Assembly: GCA_017410455.1 (NCBI GenBank)
Contig: JAFQQT010000043.1
Location: 21,093-85,092 of the forward strand
Length of the DNA: 64,000 nt
Direction: 5' to 3'
DNA from: Clostridia bacterium
GTDB lineage: Bacteria; Bacillota; Clostridia; Christensenellales; Aristaeellaceae
Part shown: positions 34,092 through 41,820 of the stretch, piece by piece
How the letters are laid out: every line of letters begins with the position of its first letter
Position numbering within the stretch: the stretch's first letter is position 1
Notes under the pieces: model-generated
What the model saw: only the letters and a program-made list of their open reading frames with translations
Database searches by the model: none
What the model was told of the DNA's origin: nothing
Translations under genes and position numbers: made by a program

Positions 34092-35318
34092 TCACTTCTT
34101 CAGCGCCTTTTCAATGGCCTCGATGCGCTGGCTCAGCGGGGGATGGCTGTACTCCAGCGCCACCAGCACCGGGGAGGGCGCCAGGTGGGCGAAGTTCTCC
34201 TTCGCCAGCTTCTTCAGGCCCGCGGTGAGGTATTTGCCGTAGCCTTCCTTGACGGCCTGCTGGTCGGCGCGGTACTCCGCGTGGCGGCTGTAGGCGTTGG
34301 TGAGAAGGCCCGTCAGCGGCTGCACCAGCCCCAGACCCGCGCCCAGCAGGATGAAGGCGAAGCCGTAGTTCACCGCGTCAAAGCCGAAGGCGGCATGCAT
34401 GGCGGGCTCGCGCACGCACAGCCACACGGTGACGGCCATCAGCAGGAGGTTGAGCAGATTGAGGATCTGCTGCTTGAGCACGTCCTTGTGCAGGCCGTGG
34501 CCCAGCTCGTGGGCGAAGACGGCGCAGATCTCATCCGTGGACATGGCGTTCACCAGATTATCGAAGAGCACGATGGACTTGAGCTTCCCGAAGCCGGTGA
34601 AGTAGGCGTTGAGCTTGGTGGTGCGGCGGGAGGCGTCCATCACCTCGATGGCCTTGACCTGATAGCCGTGCTTCGTCAGCAGGGCCATCAGCTTCTCCTT
34701 CAGCTCGCCATCCTCCAGGGGCACGAACTTGTTGCCCATGCGGCTGAAGACGGGGCCATAGAGGAAGGAGATGAGGAGCGTGAAGCAGAAAACCACGCCG
34801 GTGAACAGCAGGATGACCCAGTCGCCCATGGCACCGTGGATGAGCGCCAGCAGGCTCATGAGGATGCCACTGAGGAGGATCCCGATGATGAAGCCGCGGA
34901 TCTGATCGATCACGAAGGTCCTGACCGTGGAGCGGTTGAAGCCATACTTCTGCTCGATGACCATGGTGTCGACCCACTCCAGGCCCACGTTGGCGACGGT
35001 CTCCACCAGCGTCTGGAAGAGCACGACCGCCAGCAGCTGCACATAGATGTTGGCCGGGAAGAGGCTGGCGAAGGCCGCGTGGGCGTCCAGCAGCAGCAGC
35101 ACCGCCGTCAGCGCCAGGGACAGCAGGGTCGAGAAGACCTGCAGGCGGTTCTTCTCCGCGCTGTACAGCCGCCAGCGCTGGTAGGTCTCCGCGTCGTAGA
35201 CGTCGGCGACATTCTCGGGGATGGGGTTGGATGCGCTGCGGCGGGACACGATGTGCAGCGCCAGACGGTATGCATGGCCGATGGCCACCAGGATCAGCAC
35301 GAGCAGCTTCCAGTTCAT
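34092..35318 (-). CDS. M48 family metallopeptidase (CAAX prenyl protease 1/Ste24-like)
   Basis: A 408-residue membrane zinc protease. It has several transmembrane helices and the zinc motif HELGH (in CAVFAHELGHGLHKD, near residue 271). The third ligand is Glu in SRHAEYRADQQAV (near 350). IEQKYGFNRSTVRTFVIDQIRG is the conserved N-terminal region of Ste24-like enzymes. The fold and length fit the Ste24 branch better than HtpX. Bacterial substrates are unknown; protein quality control in the membrane is likely. ATG 35318 follows AAAGGAGG. Confidence 0.9.
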   Translation of the reverse strand: MNWKLLVLILVAIGHAYRLALHIVSRRSASNPIPENVADVYDAETYQRWRLYSAEKNRLQVFSTLLSLALTAVLLLLDAHAAFASLFPANIYVQLLAVVLFQTLVETVANVGLEWVDTMVIEQKYGFNRSTVRTFVIDQIRGFIIGILLSGILMSLLALIHGAMGDWVILLFTGVVFCFTLLISFLYGPVFSRMGNKFVPLEDGELKEKLMALLTKHGYQVKAIEVMDASRRTTKLNAYFTGFGKLKSIVLFDNLVNAMSTDEICAVFAHELGHGLHKDVLKQQILNLLNLLLMAVTVWLCVREPAMHAAFGFDAVNYGFAFILLGAGLGLVQPLTGLLTNAYSRHAEYRADQQAVKEGYGKYLTAGLKKLAKENFAHLAPSPVLVALEYSHPPLSQRIEAIEKALKK

Positions 35319-35360
35319 GGGGGAACCTCCTTTGTAAGGCGTATTGCGGGGCATGTGTTG

Positions 35361-35389
35361 AGTATAGCGCGTTTCGGCGGGGGATGCAA
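35361..35389 (-). promoter_or_regulatory. Sigma-A promoter of the M48 gene
   Basis: Minus-strand TTGCAT, 17 nt, TATACT. Confidence 0.65.
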
Positions 35390-35460
35390 GCGGAATCCAG
35401 CGAAAAAGCACAGGCAGGACAAAATCGGGCAGCGTCCTGCGGGCAAGTTCATTCCTGCCC

Positions 35461-35489
35461 TTGCATCCCGGCGATATCTGTGCTACAAT
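35461..35489 (+). promoter_or_regulatory. Sigma-A promoter of the MFS gene
   Basis: TTGCAT, 17 nt, TACAAT, 37 nt upstream of the start. It is divergent from the M48 promoter with about 70 nt between. Confidence 0.65.
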
Positions 35490-35526
35490 CCGTCAGAACG
35501 CACTGATGACAGGGAGGTACCTTCCC

Positions 35527-36693
35527 ATGATGATGCTGCTCCTTGCGGTGATCTACGCCGCCTTTATCAGCCTGGGTCTGCCGGACTCGGTGCTGGGCTC
35601 CGCCTGGCCGGTGATGTACGGGCCCATGGGCGTGCCCTTCTCCTGGGCGGGGATCGTATCCACACTGATCTCCGTGGGCACGGTGATCTCCAGCCTCTTT
35701 TCCGACCGGCTGACGCTGAAGCTGGGCCCGGGGCGGGTCACGGCCATCTCCGTCGCGCTGACGGCGGCGGCCCTGCTGGGCTTCTCCTGCTCGACGCAGT
35801 TCTGGATGCTCTGCGTCATCGCCATCCCCTATGGCCTGGGCGCAGGCAGCATCGATGCGGCGCTGAACAACTACGTCGCCCTGCACTACTCCAGCCGCCA
35901 CATGTCCTGGCTGCACTGCATGTGGGGCGTCGGCGCCAGCGTCGGCCCGGTCATCATGGGCTGGGTGCTCACCGGCGGCGGGCAGTGGCCCACGGGCTAC
36001 CGGATCATCGCGGCGATGCAGGCGGTGCTGTCGGCCATCATCCTGCTGAGCCTGCCGATGTGGCGCAAGCGCCCCGGCACGGAGGCTGCGGCGGAGGGCG
36101 GCGCCCCGGCGAAGGCCATCCCGCTGACGCAGCTGATCCGCATGCCCGGCGCGCGGGAGGTCATCCTGACCTTCTTCTGCTACTGCGCGCTGGAGTCCAC
36201 CGCAGGCCTGTGGGCCAGCACCTACCTCGTGCTGTACCACGGCGTGGCGGAGGATGTGGCGGCCACCTGCGCGAGCCTTTTCTACATCGGCATCACCTTG
36301 GGGCGGGCCATCAACGGCTTCCTCACTGCGAAGTTCAGTGACACGCAGCTGGTGCGCGCCAGCCTTGTGCTGATGGGCGCGGGCGTGCTGGTGCTGCTGC
36401 TGCCCCTGGGGCAGTGGGCTGCCATGGCGGGGATGATCTTCTTCGGCCTGGGCTGCGCGCCGGTGTACCCCTGCATCATCCATGCGACGCCCGCCCGCTT
36501 CGGTGCTCAGAAGTCGCAGGCCTTCATTGGCGTGCAGATGGCGGCAGCCTACCTGGGCACCACCACCATGCCGCCCGTCTTCGGCCTGCTGGGCCGGGGG
36601 ATCGGCATGTGGCTCTTCCCGGTGTTCCTGGCGGTGGGGCTTGGGGTGATGGCGGTCATGCATGAGCGGCTGGTGCGGACGACAGAGGGGTAA
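35527..36693 (+). CDS. MFS transporter (FucP/YfkF-like sugar or metabolite permease)
   Basis: A 388-residue membrane protein with twelve hydrophobic helices. MFS hallmarks are DRLTLKLGPGRVTAISVAL after helix 2 and a central hydrophilic loop (about 185-205). LNNYVALHYSSRHMSWLHCMWGVGASVGPVIMGW resembles the FucP-related subgroup. The substrate is not readable. ATG 35527 is preferred because GGGAGG lies upstream. That site is part of the palindrome GGGAGGTACCTTCCC, which abuts the start codon. It is followed by the cinA leader hairpin, which may terminate this transcript. Confidence 0.85.
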   Translation: MMMLLLAVIYAAFISLGLPDSVLGSAWPVMYGPMGVPFSWAGIVSTLISVGTVISSLFSDRLTLKLGPGRVTAISVALTAAALLGFSCSTQFWMLCVIAIPYGLGAGSIDAALNNYVALHYSSRHMSWLHCMWGVGASVGPVIMGWVLTGGGQWPTGYRIIAAMQAVLSAIILLSLPMWRKRPGTEAAAEGGAPAKAIPLTQLIRMPGAREVILTFFCYCALESTAGLWASTYLVLYHGVAEDVAATCASLFYIGITLGRAINGFLTAKFSDTQLVRASLVLMGAGVLVLLLPLGQWAAMAGMIFFGLGCAPVYPCIIHATPARFGAQKSQAFIGVQMAAAYLGTTTMPPVFGLLGRGIGMWLFPVFLAVGLGVMAVMHERLVRTTEG

Positions 36694-36797
36694 ACCCGCC
36701 TGTTGTATCCTGAAACATACCCTGGTGTGCTGGGGTAAATATCGGGAGAGGACGTCCTGTACTGCCTTGGCAGGAAATGCCGCCCTGTATCGCGAAT

Positions 36798-36830
36798 ACC
36801 TCCCCGACGACTATGTTCCGGGGAGGTTTT
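36798..36830 (+). terminator. Terminator-like hairpin containing the cinA ribosome-binding site
   Basis: ACCTCCCCG pairs perfectly with CGGGGAGGT and is followed by TTTTTG. The 3' arm contains GGGGAGG, the ribosome-binding site of cinA, whose ATG follows 7 nt after the stem. Confidence 0.75.
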
Positions 36831-36833
36831 TGT

Positions 36834-37988
36834 ATGATCGCGGAGATTCTCTGCATCGGCACGGAGCTGCTGATGGGGCAGACCCTCAACACCAACGCGC
36901 AGTTCATTTCCCGCCGCCTTTCGGCGCTGGGAATCAGCCAGTACCATCAAAGCGTAGTGGGCGACAACGAGGAGCGGCTGGAGGCGGCGAAGGTCGCCGG
37001 GCAGGCCCTCGTATTGCGCCCGGAGGCGGAGGCCATGGTGCGCGAGCGCTTCCGCCGCCTGGGCCGCACGATGACGGAGAACAACCTCTCCCAGGCCATG
37101 TTCACCCCGGACAGCACCGTGCTGGAGAACCCCTGGGGCACCGCGCCGGGCGCCATCGTGCCCGTGGGGGAGGGCAAGGCGGTCATCCACCTGCCCGGCC
37201 CGCCCAGGGAACTGGAGCCGATGTTCACGGAGCATGTGGAGCCCTGGCTGCAGACCCGCTCCGGCCGGGTGCTGGTCAGCCGGTACATCCGTATCTTCGG
37301 CATGGGCGAGGCGGAGGTGGACAGCCGCCTGAGCGACCTGATGGAGGGCAGCAACCCGACCCTCTCGCCCTACTGCGCCACGGGTGAGGTGATGCTGCGG
37401 GCCACCGCCAGCGCGGCGAGCGAGGCCGAAGCGCAGGAGCTGCTCCTGCCCCTGATGATCGAGGTGCGCCTGAGGCTGGGCAGCGTCATTTACGCCGTGG
37501 AGGAGGATGACGGCGGCTCGCTGGAGAAGTGCGCTGTGGCGGCGCTGGGCGCGCGGGGCTGGACCTGTGCGACCTGCGAGAGCCTCACCGGCGGCCTGAT
37601 CGCCGCGACGCTGGTGAATGTCAGCGGCTCCTCCAGCGTGGTGCGCGGCGGCTTTGTCACCTACCAGACGGATACCAAGACCCTGCTGGCAGGCGTGCCG
37701 GCGGAGGTCATCGAGGAGCACAACGTGGTCAGCGCCGAGGTGGCCATGGGCATGGCACAGGGCACGCGCGAGCGCCTCGGGGTGGATATCGCCGTGAGCG
37801 CCACGGGCCTGGCCGGCCCCGGCGGCGGCACGCCTGAGCGCCCGGTGGGCACGGTGTTCGTCGGCGTTTCCACCGCGAAGGGAACCTACGCCATCCCCCT
37901 GCACCTGACCGGCGACCGGCTGCGCATCCGCACCCTGTCCGTCAAGCACGCCATCAACGCCCTGCGCATGGAGGCGCTGAAGAAGTAA
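36834..37988 (+). CDS. cinA: CinA family protein with internal deletion
   Basis: A 384-residue protein with an N-terminal MoaB-like (COG1058) domain and a C-terminal nicotinamide-nucleotide amidase domain (CESLTGGLIAATLVNVSGSSSV ... SATGLAGPGGGTPERPVGTVFVG). The C-terminal domain is intact and should deamidate NMN. In the N-terminal domain the sequence runs VVGDNEERLEAA directly into VLRPEAEAMVRERFRRLGR. The stretch that normally contains TTGGLGPTxDD (about 30 residues) is missing in frame, consistent with the short total length. The N-terminal pyrophosphatase activity is therefore doubtful. ATG 36834 follows the hairpin described at 36798. Confidence 0.88.
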   Translation: MIAEILCIGTELLMGQTLNTNAQFISRRLSALGISQYHQSVVGDNEERLEAAKVAGQALVLRPEAEAMVRERFRRLGRTMTENNLSQAMFTPDSTVLENPWGTAPGAIVPVGEGKAVIHLPGPPRELEPMFTEHVEPWLQTRSGRVLVSRYIRIFGMGEAEVDSRLSDLMEGSNPTLSPYCATGEVMLRATASAASEAEAQELLLPLMIEVRLRLGSVIYAVEEDDGGSLEKCAVAALGARGWTCATCESLTGGLIAATLVNVSGSSSVVRGGFVTYQTDTKTLLAGVPAEVIEEHNVVSAEVAMGMAQGTRERLGVDIAVSATGLAGPGGGTPERPVGTVFVGVSTAKGTYAIPLHLTGDRLRIRTLSVKHAINALRMEALKK

Positions 37989-37993
37989 ACAGG

Positions 37994-38034
37994 AAACCGC
38001 CCTGCAGGCACGACGTCTGCAGGGCGGTTTTGCT
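37994..38034. terminator. Bidirectional terminator between cinA and rfbD
   Basis: AAACCGCCCTGCAG pairs with CTGCAGGGCGGTTT and is flanked by T- and A-rich ends, serving the convergent cinA and rfbD genes. Confidence 0.9.
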
Positions 38035-38041
38035 ATGCAGT

Positions 38042-38881
38042 TCAGTCCCCCACGATGTAGCGGCGCAGCGCGTCCTCCCAGATGGGCAGGCGGGGGAAGC
38101 TGTTTTCGTCCAGCGAGCGCTTCGACAGGCGGCTGTTGAGGGGTCTGCGGGCGGCGCTGGGGTACTGGCTGGAGGGGATAGGGATCACCCGGCAGCGGCT
38201 GCCGTCCGCCCGGAGGATGACGCGGGCGAAGTCCGCAAAGGAGCAGAAGCCCTCGTTGGTGACGTTGTAGGTGCCGTAGCGCTCGGTGATGATCATCTGC
38301 GCGATGAGGCGGGCCAGGTCGAGGGTGTAGGTGGGGGAGCCGATCTGGTCATCCACGACGGTGATCTGCGATTTTTCCTGGCCCAGGCGGCGGATGGTCT
38401 CCACGAAGTTGCCGCCCCCGTGGCCGAAGAGCCAGGACACGCGCAGGATGAAGTGCCGGGAGGTGAGGCTGCGAACGGCCTCCTCGCCCTGCAGTTTGGA
38501 CAGGCCATAGACGTTTCGCGGGTTGGGCTTGTCGTATTCCTCCCGGGGCGTGTCGCCGGAGCCGTCAAAGATGTAGTCGGTGGAGATGTACAGGAGCCGG
38601 GCGTTCACCGCGACGGCAGCCCGGGCGATGTTCAGCGTACCCATGCCGTTGACGGCGCAGCAGGCGACGGGCTCGCTCTCGGCGGCGTCCACGGCGGTCC
38701 AGGCGGCGCAGTGGACGATGGCTTCCGGCTGGAAGGCCTTCACGGCGGCCAGGACGGCAGCGGCGTCCCGCAGGTCGAAGTCCGCTGAGGATGTGCCCAG
38801 GCACTCGTGCCCCTGGGCTGCAAGCACCCGCAGCACGTCCTGACCGAGCATGCCTGTGGCGCCGGTGACGATGATTCTCAT
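38042..38881 (-). CDS. rfbD: dTDP-4-dehydrorhamnose reductase
   Basis: A 279-residue short-chain dehydrogenase. It has an N-terminal NAD(P) motif GATGMLGQDV, ISTDYIFDG (near residue 100) and the catalytic pair in YGLSKLQGE (Tyr and Lys near 125-129), all typical of RmlD. The reaction is reduction of dTDP-4-keto-L-rhamnose to dTDP-L-rhamnose for surface polysaccharides. rfbA, rfbB and rfbC are not in the window, so the pathway must be completed elsewhere. The gene is flanked by a terminator and palindrome island 2. Confidence 0.92.
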   Translation of the reverse strand: MRIIVTGATGMLGQDVLRVLAAQGHECLGTSSADFDLRDAAAVLAAVKAFQPEAIVHCAAWTAVDAAESEPVACCAVNGMGTLNIARAAVAVNARLLYISTDYIFDGSGDTPREEYDKPNPRNVYGLSKLQGEEAVRSLTSRHFILRVSWLFGHGGGNFVETIRRLGQEKSQITVVDDQIGSPTYTLDLARLIAQMIITERYGTYNVTNEGFCSFADFARVILRADGSRCRVIPIPSSQYPSAARRPLNSRLSKRSLDENSFPRLPIWEDALRRYIVGD

Positions 38882-39275
38882 GGATACACCTCCGCTTCAT
38901 GTGCCTTTCCGGAAAGTATTATACCATTTTGGCCAATGTTATGCAAGGGTGCAACGCGAAAACAGACAGAAAAAGGCAGTGGCGGACCGGATCCACCGCT
39001 GCCTCAGACCATCAAAAAAGCCCGCAACCGCATCTTTTCCGGCAGGGATGCCGGAAAGGATGCTTCCTGCGTTGGCTGCAGCTGCAGATCCGGTCATTTA
39101 CCGCGAAGTAAACTCCCGGATCTGCAGCTTTGCCGCCTTGGCTTGCAGACTTTTTTGAAGGTCTGCAAACCATCGACTTTGTCGATGCTTTGAGGCAGCG
39201 GCGGATCGGATCCACCGCTGCCTTTGCTGTTATTCATACATTTGTCCGGGCCTGACGGCTGTCCGGGCGGGTTCC
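38882..39275. other. Non-coding region holding palindrome island 2
   Basis: These 394 bases between the start of rfbD and the stop of the BTAD regulator hold no convincing gene. They are dominated by palindromes at 38974-39223. Confidence 0.8.
38974..39223. repeat. Palindrome island 2, capped by two copies of one hairpin
   Basis: Near-identical caps lie at 38974-39004 and 39193-39223 (AGGCAGCGGCGGA pairing with TCCACCGCTGCCT). Inside are CTTTTCCGGCA/TGCCGGAAAGG (39034-39059), GCTGCAGATCCGG/CCGGATCTGCAGC with inner TTTAC/GTAAA (39081-39128), TTGCAGAC/GTCTGCAA (39143-39168) and CATCGAC/GTCGATG (39171-39187). The layout parallels the island at 29802-30076, although the sequences differ. Confidence 0.85.
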
Positions 39276-40475
39276 TCAGGCCTGCTGGGGCTTCCACGGG
39301 CCGTTGCCGGTGCTGATGGTGGTGAAGTCGAAGGTCAGCGTGCATCCGGCGGGGAACTGCAGGTAGAAGCTGCGCTTGAGGCGGTCGGCCACGGTGACGG
39401 CGTCGATGTGCGTGGCATGGGGCAGCAGCACGGCCACCTGCGTGGCGTTCAGGCGGGTGATGACGTCGCCGCGCCGGAGCTTGGCCACCATCACGTTGAT
39501 CAGCCCCGTCATGGCTGCATCCAGCTGCCAGGGGGACTTCTCCAGCCCGCTGAGCATGGCCACGCCCAGGGTGATGGAGCTTTCGGTGCGCTCCAGGCTG
39601 CGCTGCTCCAGGCGGAAGAGCTCGCCGAACACCACGCGGTCGCACACCAGCGCGCCGGGGGCGTCTGCGCCCTGCAGGAGCTCGTCCCGCAGGGAGTCCA
39701 GGGCCTGGTGCAGGTCGCGGCTGCCCTGCAGCATGCGGGAATAGTATTCTTCCAGCGCCCGGGCGGGATCCTCGGCGGCGGCATGCAGCCCGCTGGCATG
39801 GTGATACTGCTGCAGCGCCTCGCTCTCGCGGCCGGAGTGCACCAGCGCGTCCATCAGGCGCATGTTCAGGGTGCTGTTCATGGGGTCGGCGTCCAGGGCT
39901 TCACGGCAGATGCTCACCATCTGCTGCATGCGCCCGGCGTCCTGCAGCTTCTGCAGCGCCTCTTCCACCACGTTGAGGTAGAGCTGGTGGAGTTCGTCGG
40001 TGCGCTGCTGCATCCAGTCGGGCTGGTCCATATCGCGCAGCAGGCGTCCGGTGTAGAGGGTCATCATCTGGCGGAAGCTGTGGGACTGCAGATCGTTCTC
40101 CACGTCGATGCGCCCGTGCAGGCTGCTGGCGATGGTCAGGAATTCCTCCACGTCCACGGTCACGCCGGGCTGCGTTTCCCAGATGTAGCCGCCGCGAACC
40201 GTCTTCAGGCATGCGCCCAGGGAGGAACCCACCTGGGCCAGCAGCGTGCGCATGCGGCTGATGAGCGTCTTCAGGGCGCTTTCAGGGCGGGTGGCGTCGC
40301 TGTCGGGCCACATGGCGCGGGTCAGCGCCTGGGTGGTTTCCATGCGACCGCGGTTGAGGATCAGGTACTGTATCAGCTGGAGACCCTTGGGCGAGTGCGC
40401 CAGCACGTCGGTCATGGGCCTGCCGTCCACATCCACGTGGAAGCTGCCCAGCAGCCGGAGCCGGATTTCACTCAT
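39276..40475 (-). CDS. BTAD-type transcriptional regulator with degenerate GGDEF-like C-terminus
   Basis: A 399-residue protein. Residues 1-100 are an OmpR/PhoB-type winged helix (RLRLLGSFHVDVDGRPM ... SPKGLQLIQYLILNRGR). Residues about 105-250 are a bacterial transcriptional activation (BTAD) domain with TPR-like helices (LYTGRLLRDMDQPDW ... ICREALDADPMNSTLNMRLMDAL). This is the SARP-like layout outside actinobacteria. The C-terminal 140 residues have the spacing of a GGDEF domain (RRGDVITRLNATQVAVLLP), but the GGDEF signature itself is replaced by NATQV, so it is probably a ligand-binding or inactive domain. ATG 40475 is used; a GTG one codon upstream is possible. Confidence 0.78.
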   Translation of the reverse strand: MSEIRLRLLGSFHVDVDGRPMTDVLAHSPKGLQLIQYLILNRGRMETTQALTRAMWPDSDATRPESALKTLISRMRTLLAQVGSSLGACLKTVRGGYIWETQPGVTVDVEEFLTIASSLHGRIDVENDLQSHSFRQMMTLYTGRLLRDMDQPDWMQQRTDELHQLYLNVVEEALQKLQDAGRMQQMVSICREALDADPMNSTLNMRLMDALVHSGRESEALQQYHHASGLHAAAEDPARALEEYYSRMLQGSRDLHQALDSLRDELLQGADAPGALVCDRVVFGELFRLEQRSLERTESSITLGVAMLSGLEKSPWQLDAAMTGLINVMVAKLRRGDVITRLNATQVAVLLPHATHIDAVTVADRLKRSFYLQFPAGCTLTFDFTTISTGNGPWKPQQA

Positions 40476-40566
40476 CACATCAGATCCTTCCTTGGTAGTT
40501 TTAGGGTATTATAGCACAGTTGGATGAAAACGGCAAGTCTTTGCCGCAGGCTTGTCTGCTGCGGCG

Positions 40567-41394
40567 TCACGCTTCGTCGGGAGGATCGGTGGGGGATGAG
40601 GGGTCTGCGTCCTGCGGGGGTTCACCGGCGTCGGGCGGGTCTTCGGCGCCGGCTTCCTCGGCGGGGGACTCATCCGTTGCGGTATCCACCACCAGCGGCT
40701 CCTCGCCGGGCAGCAGGGCCACGAAGGTTTCCTCCGGCGCGTCGGCAGCGGGTGCAGGGAGGCACAGCAGGGGCTCGGTCGGGGGCAGGGCAGGGGGCTC
40801 CGGCGGCATTTCCGGGGCGGATTCATCCGGCGCTTCCGGGGCTGCGGCCCGGTTGGAGGGGATGCACGCCGCGATGGCCATCAGCAGCAGTCCCGCGCAG
40901 CCCTGTCCCAGAAAACCCCCGCCCAGCAGATACGGCTCGTCCAGCGTCACGCGGAAGAGCGTTGTGGCGCTGTGCGGCGGCAGGCTGCGCAGCGCTGCCA
41001 GCGGGCCATCCAGCAGGGGCAGCAGCAGCGTTCCGGCCAGGCAGCCTGCCAGCGTGCACAGCGCGGATGCGCCATGCCGCCCCGACACCCCCGCAAAGGC
41101 CGTCAGCGGCGTGAAGCCCGCCAGCGCCACGGCCACGCCGAACACCGCGCCGCCCGCCAGCGCGCCGGCGGACAGGGGCAGCACCACCACCCCGTCCACA
41201 TCGATGACGGCCAGCCACATCAACAGCGCCGTCAGCGCCATGCCCGCGCCCACGGCCTCCAGCAGGCTGCGCGTGGCGTGGCACACCCGGAAGGCCAGCG
41301 CGCGGCGCAGCTCCACCGGGCTGCACAGGCGCGTCCAGCGCAGCGTCAGCCCCAACAGCAGCCCCAATATCCCGGGGATCAGCAGCGCCCTCAT
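40567..41394 (-). CDS. YeeE/YedE-like membrane protein with acidic proline-rich tail
   Basis: A 275-residue membrane protein. The first 185 residues hold about five hydrophobic helices with a pattern (LTLRWTRLCSPVELRRALAF, later GGAVFGVAVALAG) like the YeeE/YedE family, which moves sulfur compounds such as thiosulfate. The usual Cys in the GGCA-type motif is not present at that position. The last 85 residues are a disordered acidic, Pro- and Ala-rich tail (ESAPEMPPEPPALPPTEP). The start overlaps the upstream gene by 4 nt, showing coupling. Family assignment is tentative. Confidence 0.55.
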   Translation of the reverse strand: MRALLIPGILGLLLGLTLRWTRLCSPVELRRALAFRVCHATRSLLEAVGAGMALTALLMWLAVIDVDGVVVLPLSAGALAGGAVFGVAVALAGFTPLTAFAGVSGRHGASALCTLAGCLAGTLLLPLLDGPLAALRSLPPHSATTLFRVTLDEPYLLGGGFLGQGCAGLLLMAIAACIPSNRAAAPEAPDESAPEMPPEPPALPPTEPLLCLPAPAADAPEETFVALLPGEEPLVVDTATDESPAEEAGAEDPPDAGEPPQDADPSSPTDPPDEA

Positions 41395-41780
41395 GCGTCC
41401 ACCTCCTGCCGGGTCAGCCGGGCGGTGAGGCAGGCGGATACCGCCGCTGTCCCCGCGAAGGCACAGGCTCCTGTGCTGCCCTCCAGCAGAGCAGGCAGGA
41501 TGCGCCCCGTGCCGGCCATGCCGCAGGCCAGGGCCATCGCTGCGCCGTAGAGGAAGCAGGTCAGCATCCGCATGGGGCGGGGCCTTGTCATCCTCTGCCT
41601 GCGCCGCAGCAGCGCAATGAGCGCTGCCAGCCCGGCTCCTGCGGCCACCGCCGCTGCCAGAATCAGCGCGTACCTTTCGCCACGGTAGGCTGCCAGCCAG
41701 TCCACGCCGCCCGGCAGCAGCAGCGCCGCCCACAGGCACGCCAGCCAGAATCCACGCCAAAGGGGATGCTCCCTGCGCAT
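41391..41780 (-). CDS. Small YeeE/YedE-like membrane protein
   Basis: A 129-residue protein with four hydrophobic segments. Its C-terminal half (RPMRMLTCFLYGAAMALACGMAGTGRILPALLEG) resembles the GxxxALxxGC...GR repeat of YeeE/YedE proteins, including a Cys. It probably pairs with the next gene to form one transporter-like unit split into two chains. The start codon and ribosome-binding site lie in the loop of a 17-bp stem (see finding). The family call is tentative. Confidence 0.55.
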   Translation of the reverse strand: MRREHPLWRGFWLACLWAALLLPGGVDWLAAYRGERYALILAAAVAAGAGLAALIALLRRRQRMTRPRPMRMLTCFLYGAAMALACGMAGTGRILPALLEGSTGACAFAGTAAVSACLTARLTRQEVDA

Positions 41781-41807
41781 ATCATCACCTCGCAGGAAGC
41801 ATCCCCT
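41761..41807 (-). promoter_or_regulatory. Long stem-loop presenting the ribosome-binding site and start codon
   Basis: AGGGGATGCTCCCTGCG (41761-41777) pairs with CGCAGGAAGCATCCCCT (41791-41807), 16 of 17 positions. The 13-nt loop on the mRNA reads AGGTGATGATATG, which is the ribosome-binding site plus the ATG of the 41391-41780 gene. It also lies 14 nt after the pcp stop. Confidence 0.8.
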
Positions 41808-41820
41808 GATGGATGCGGAA

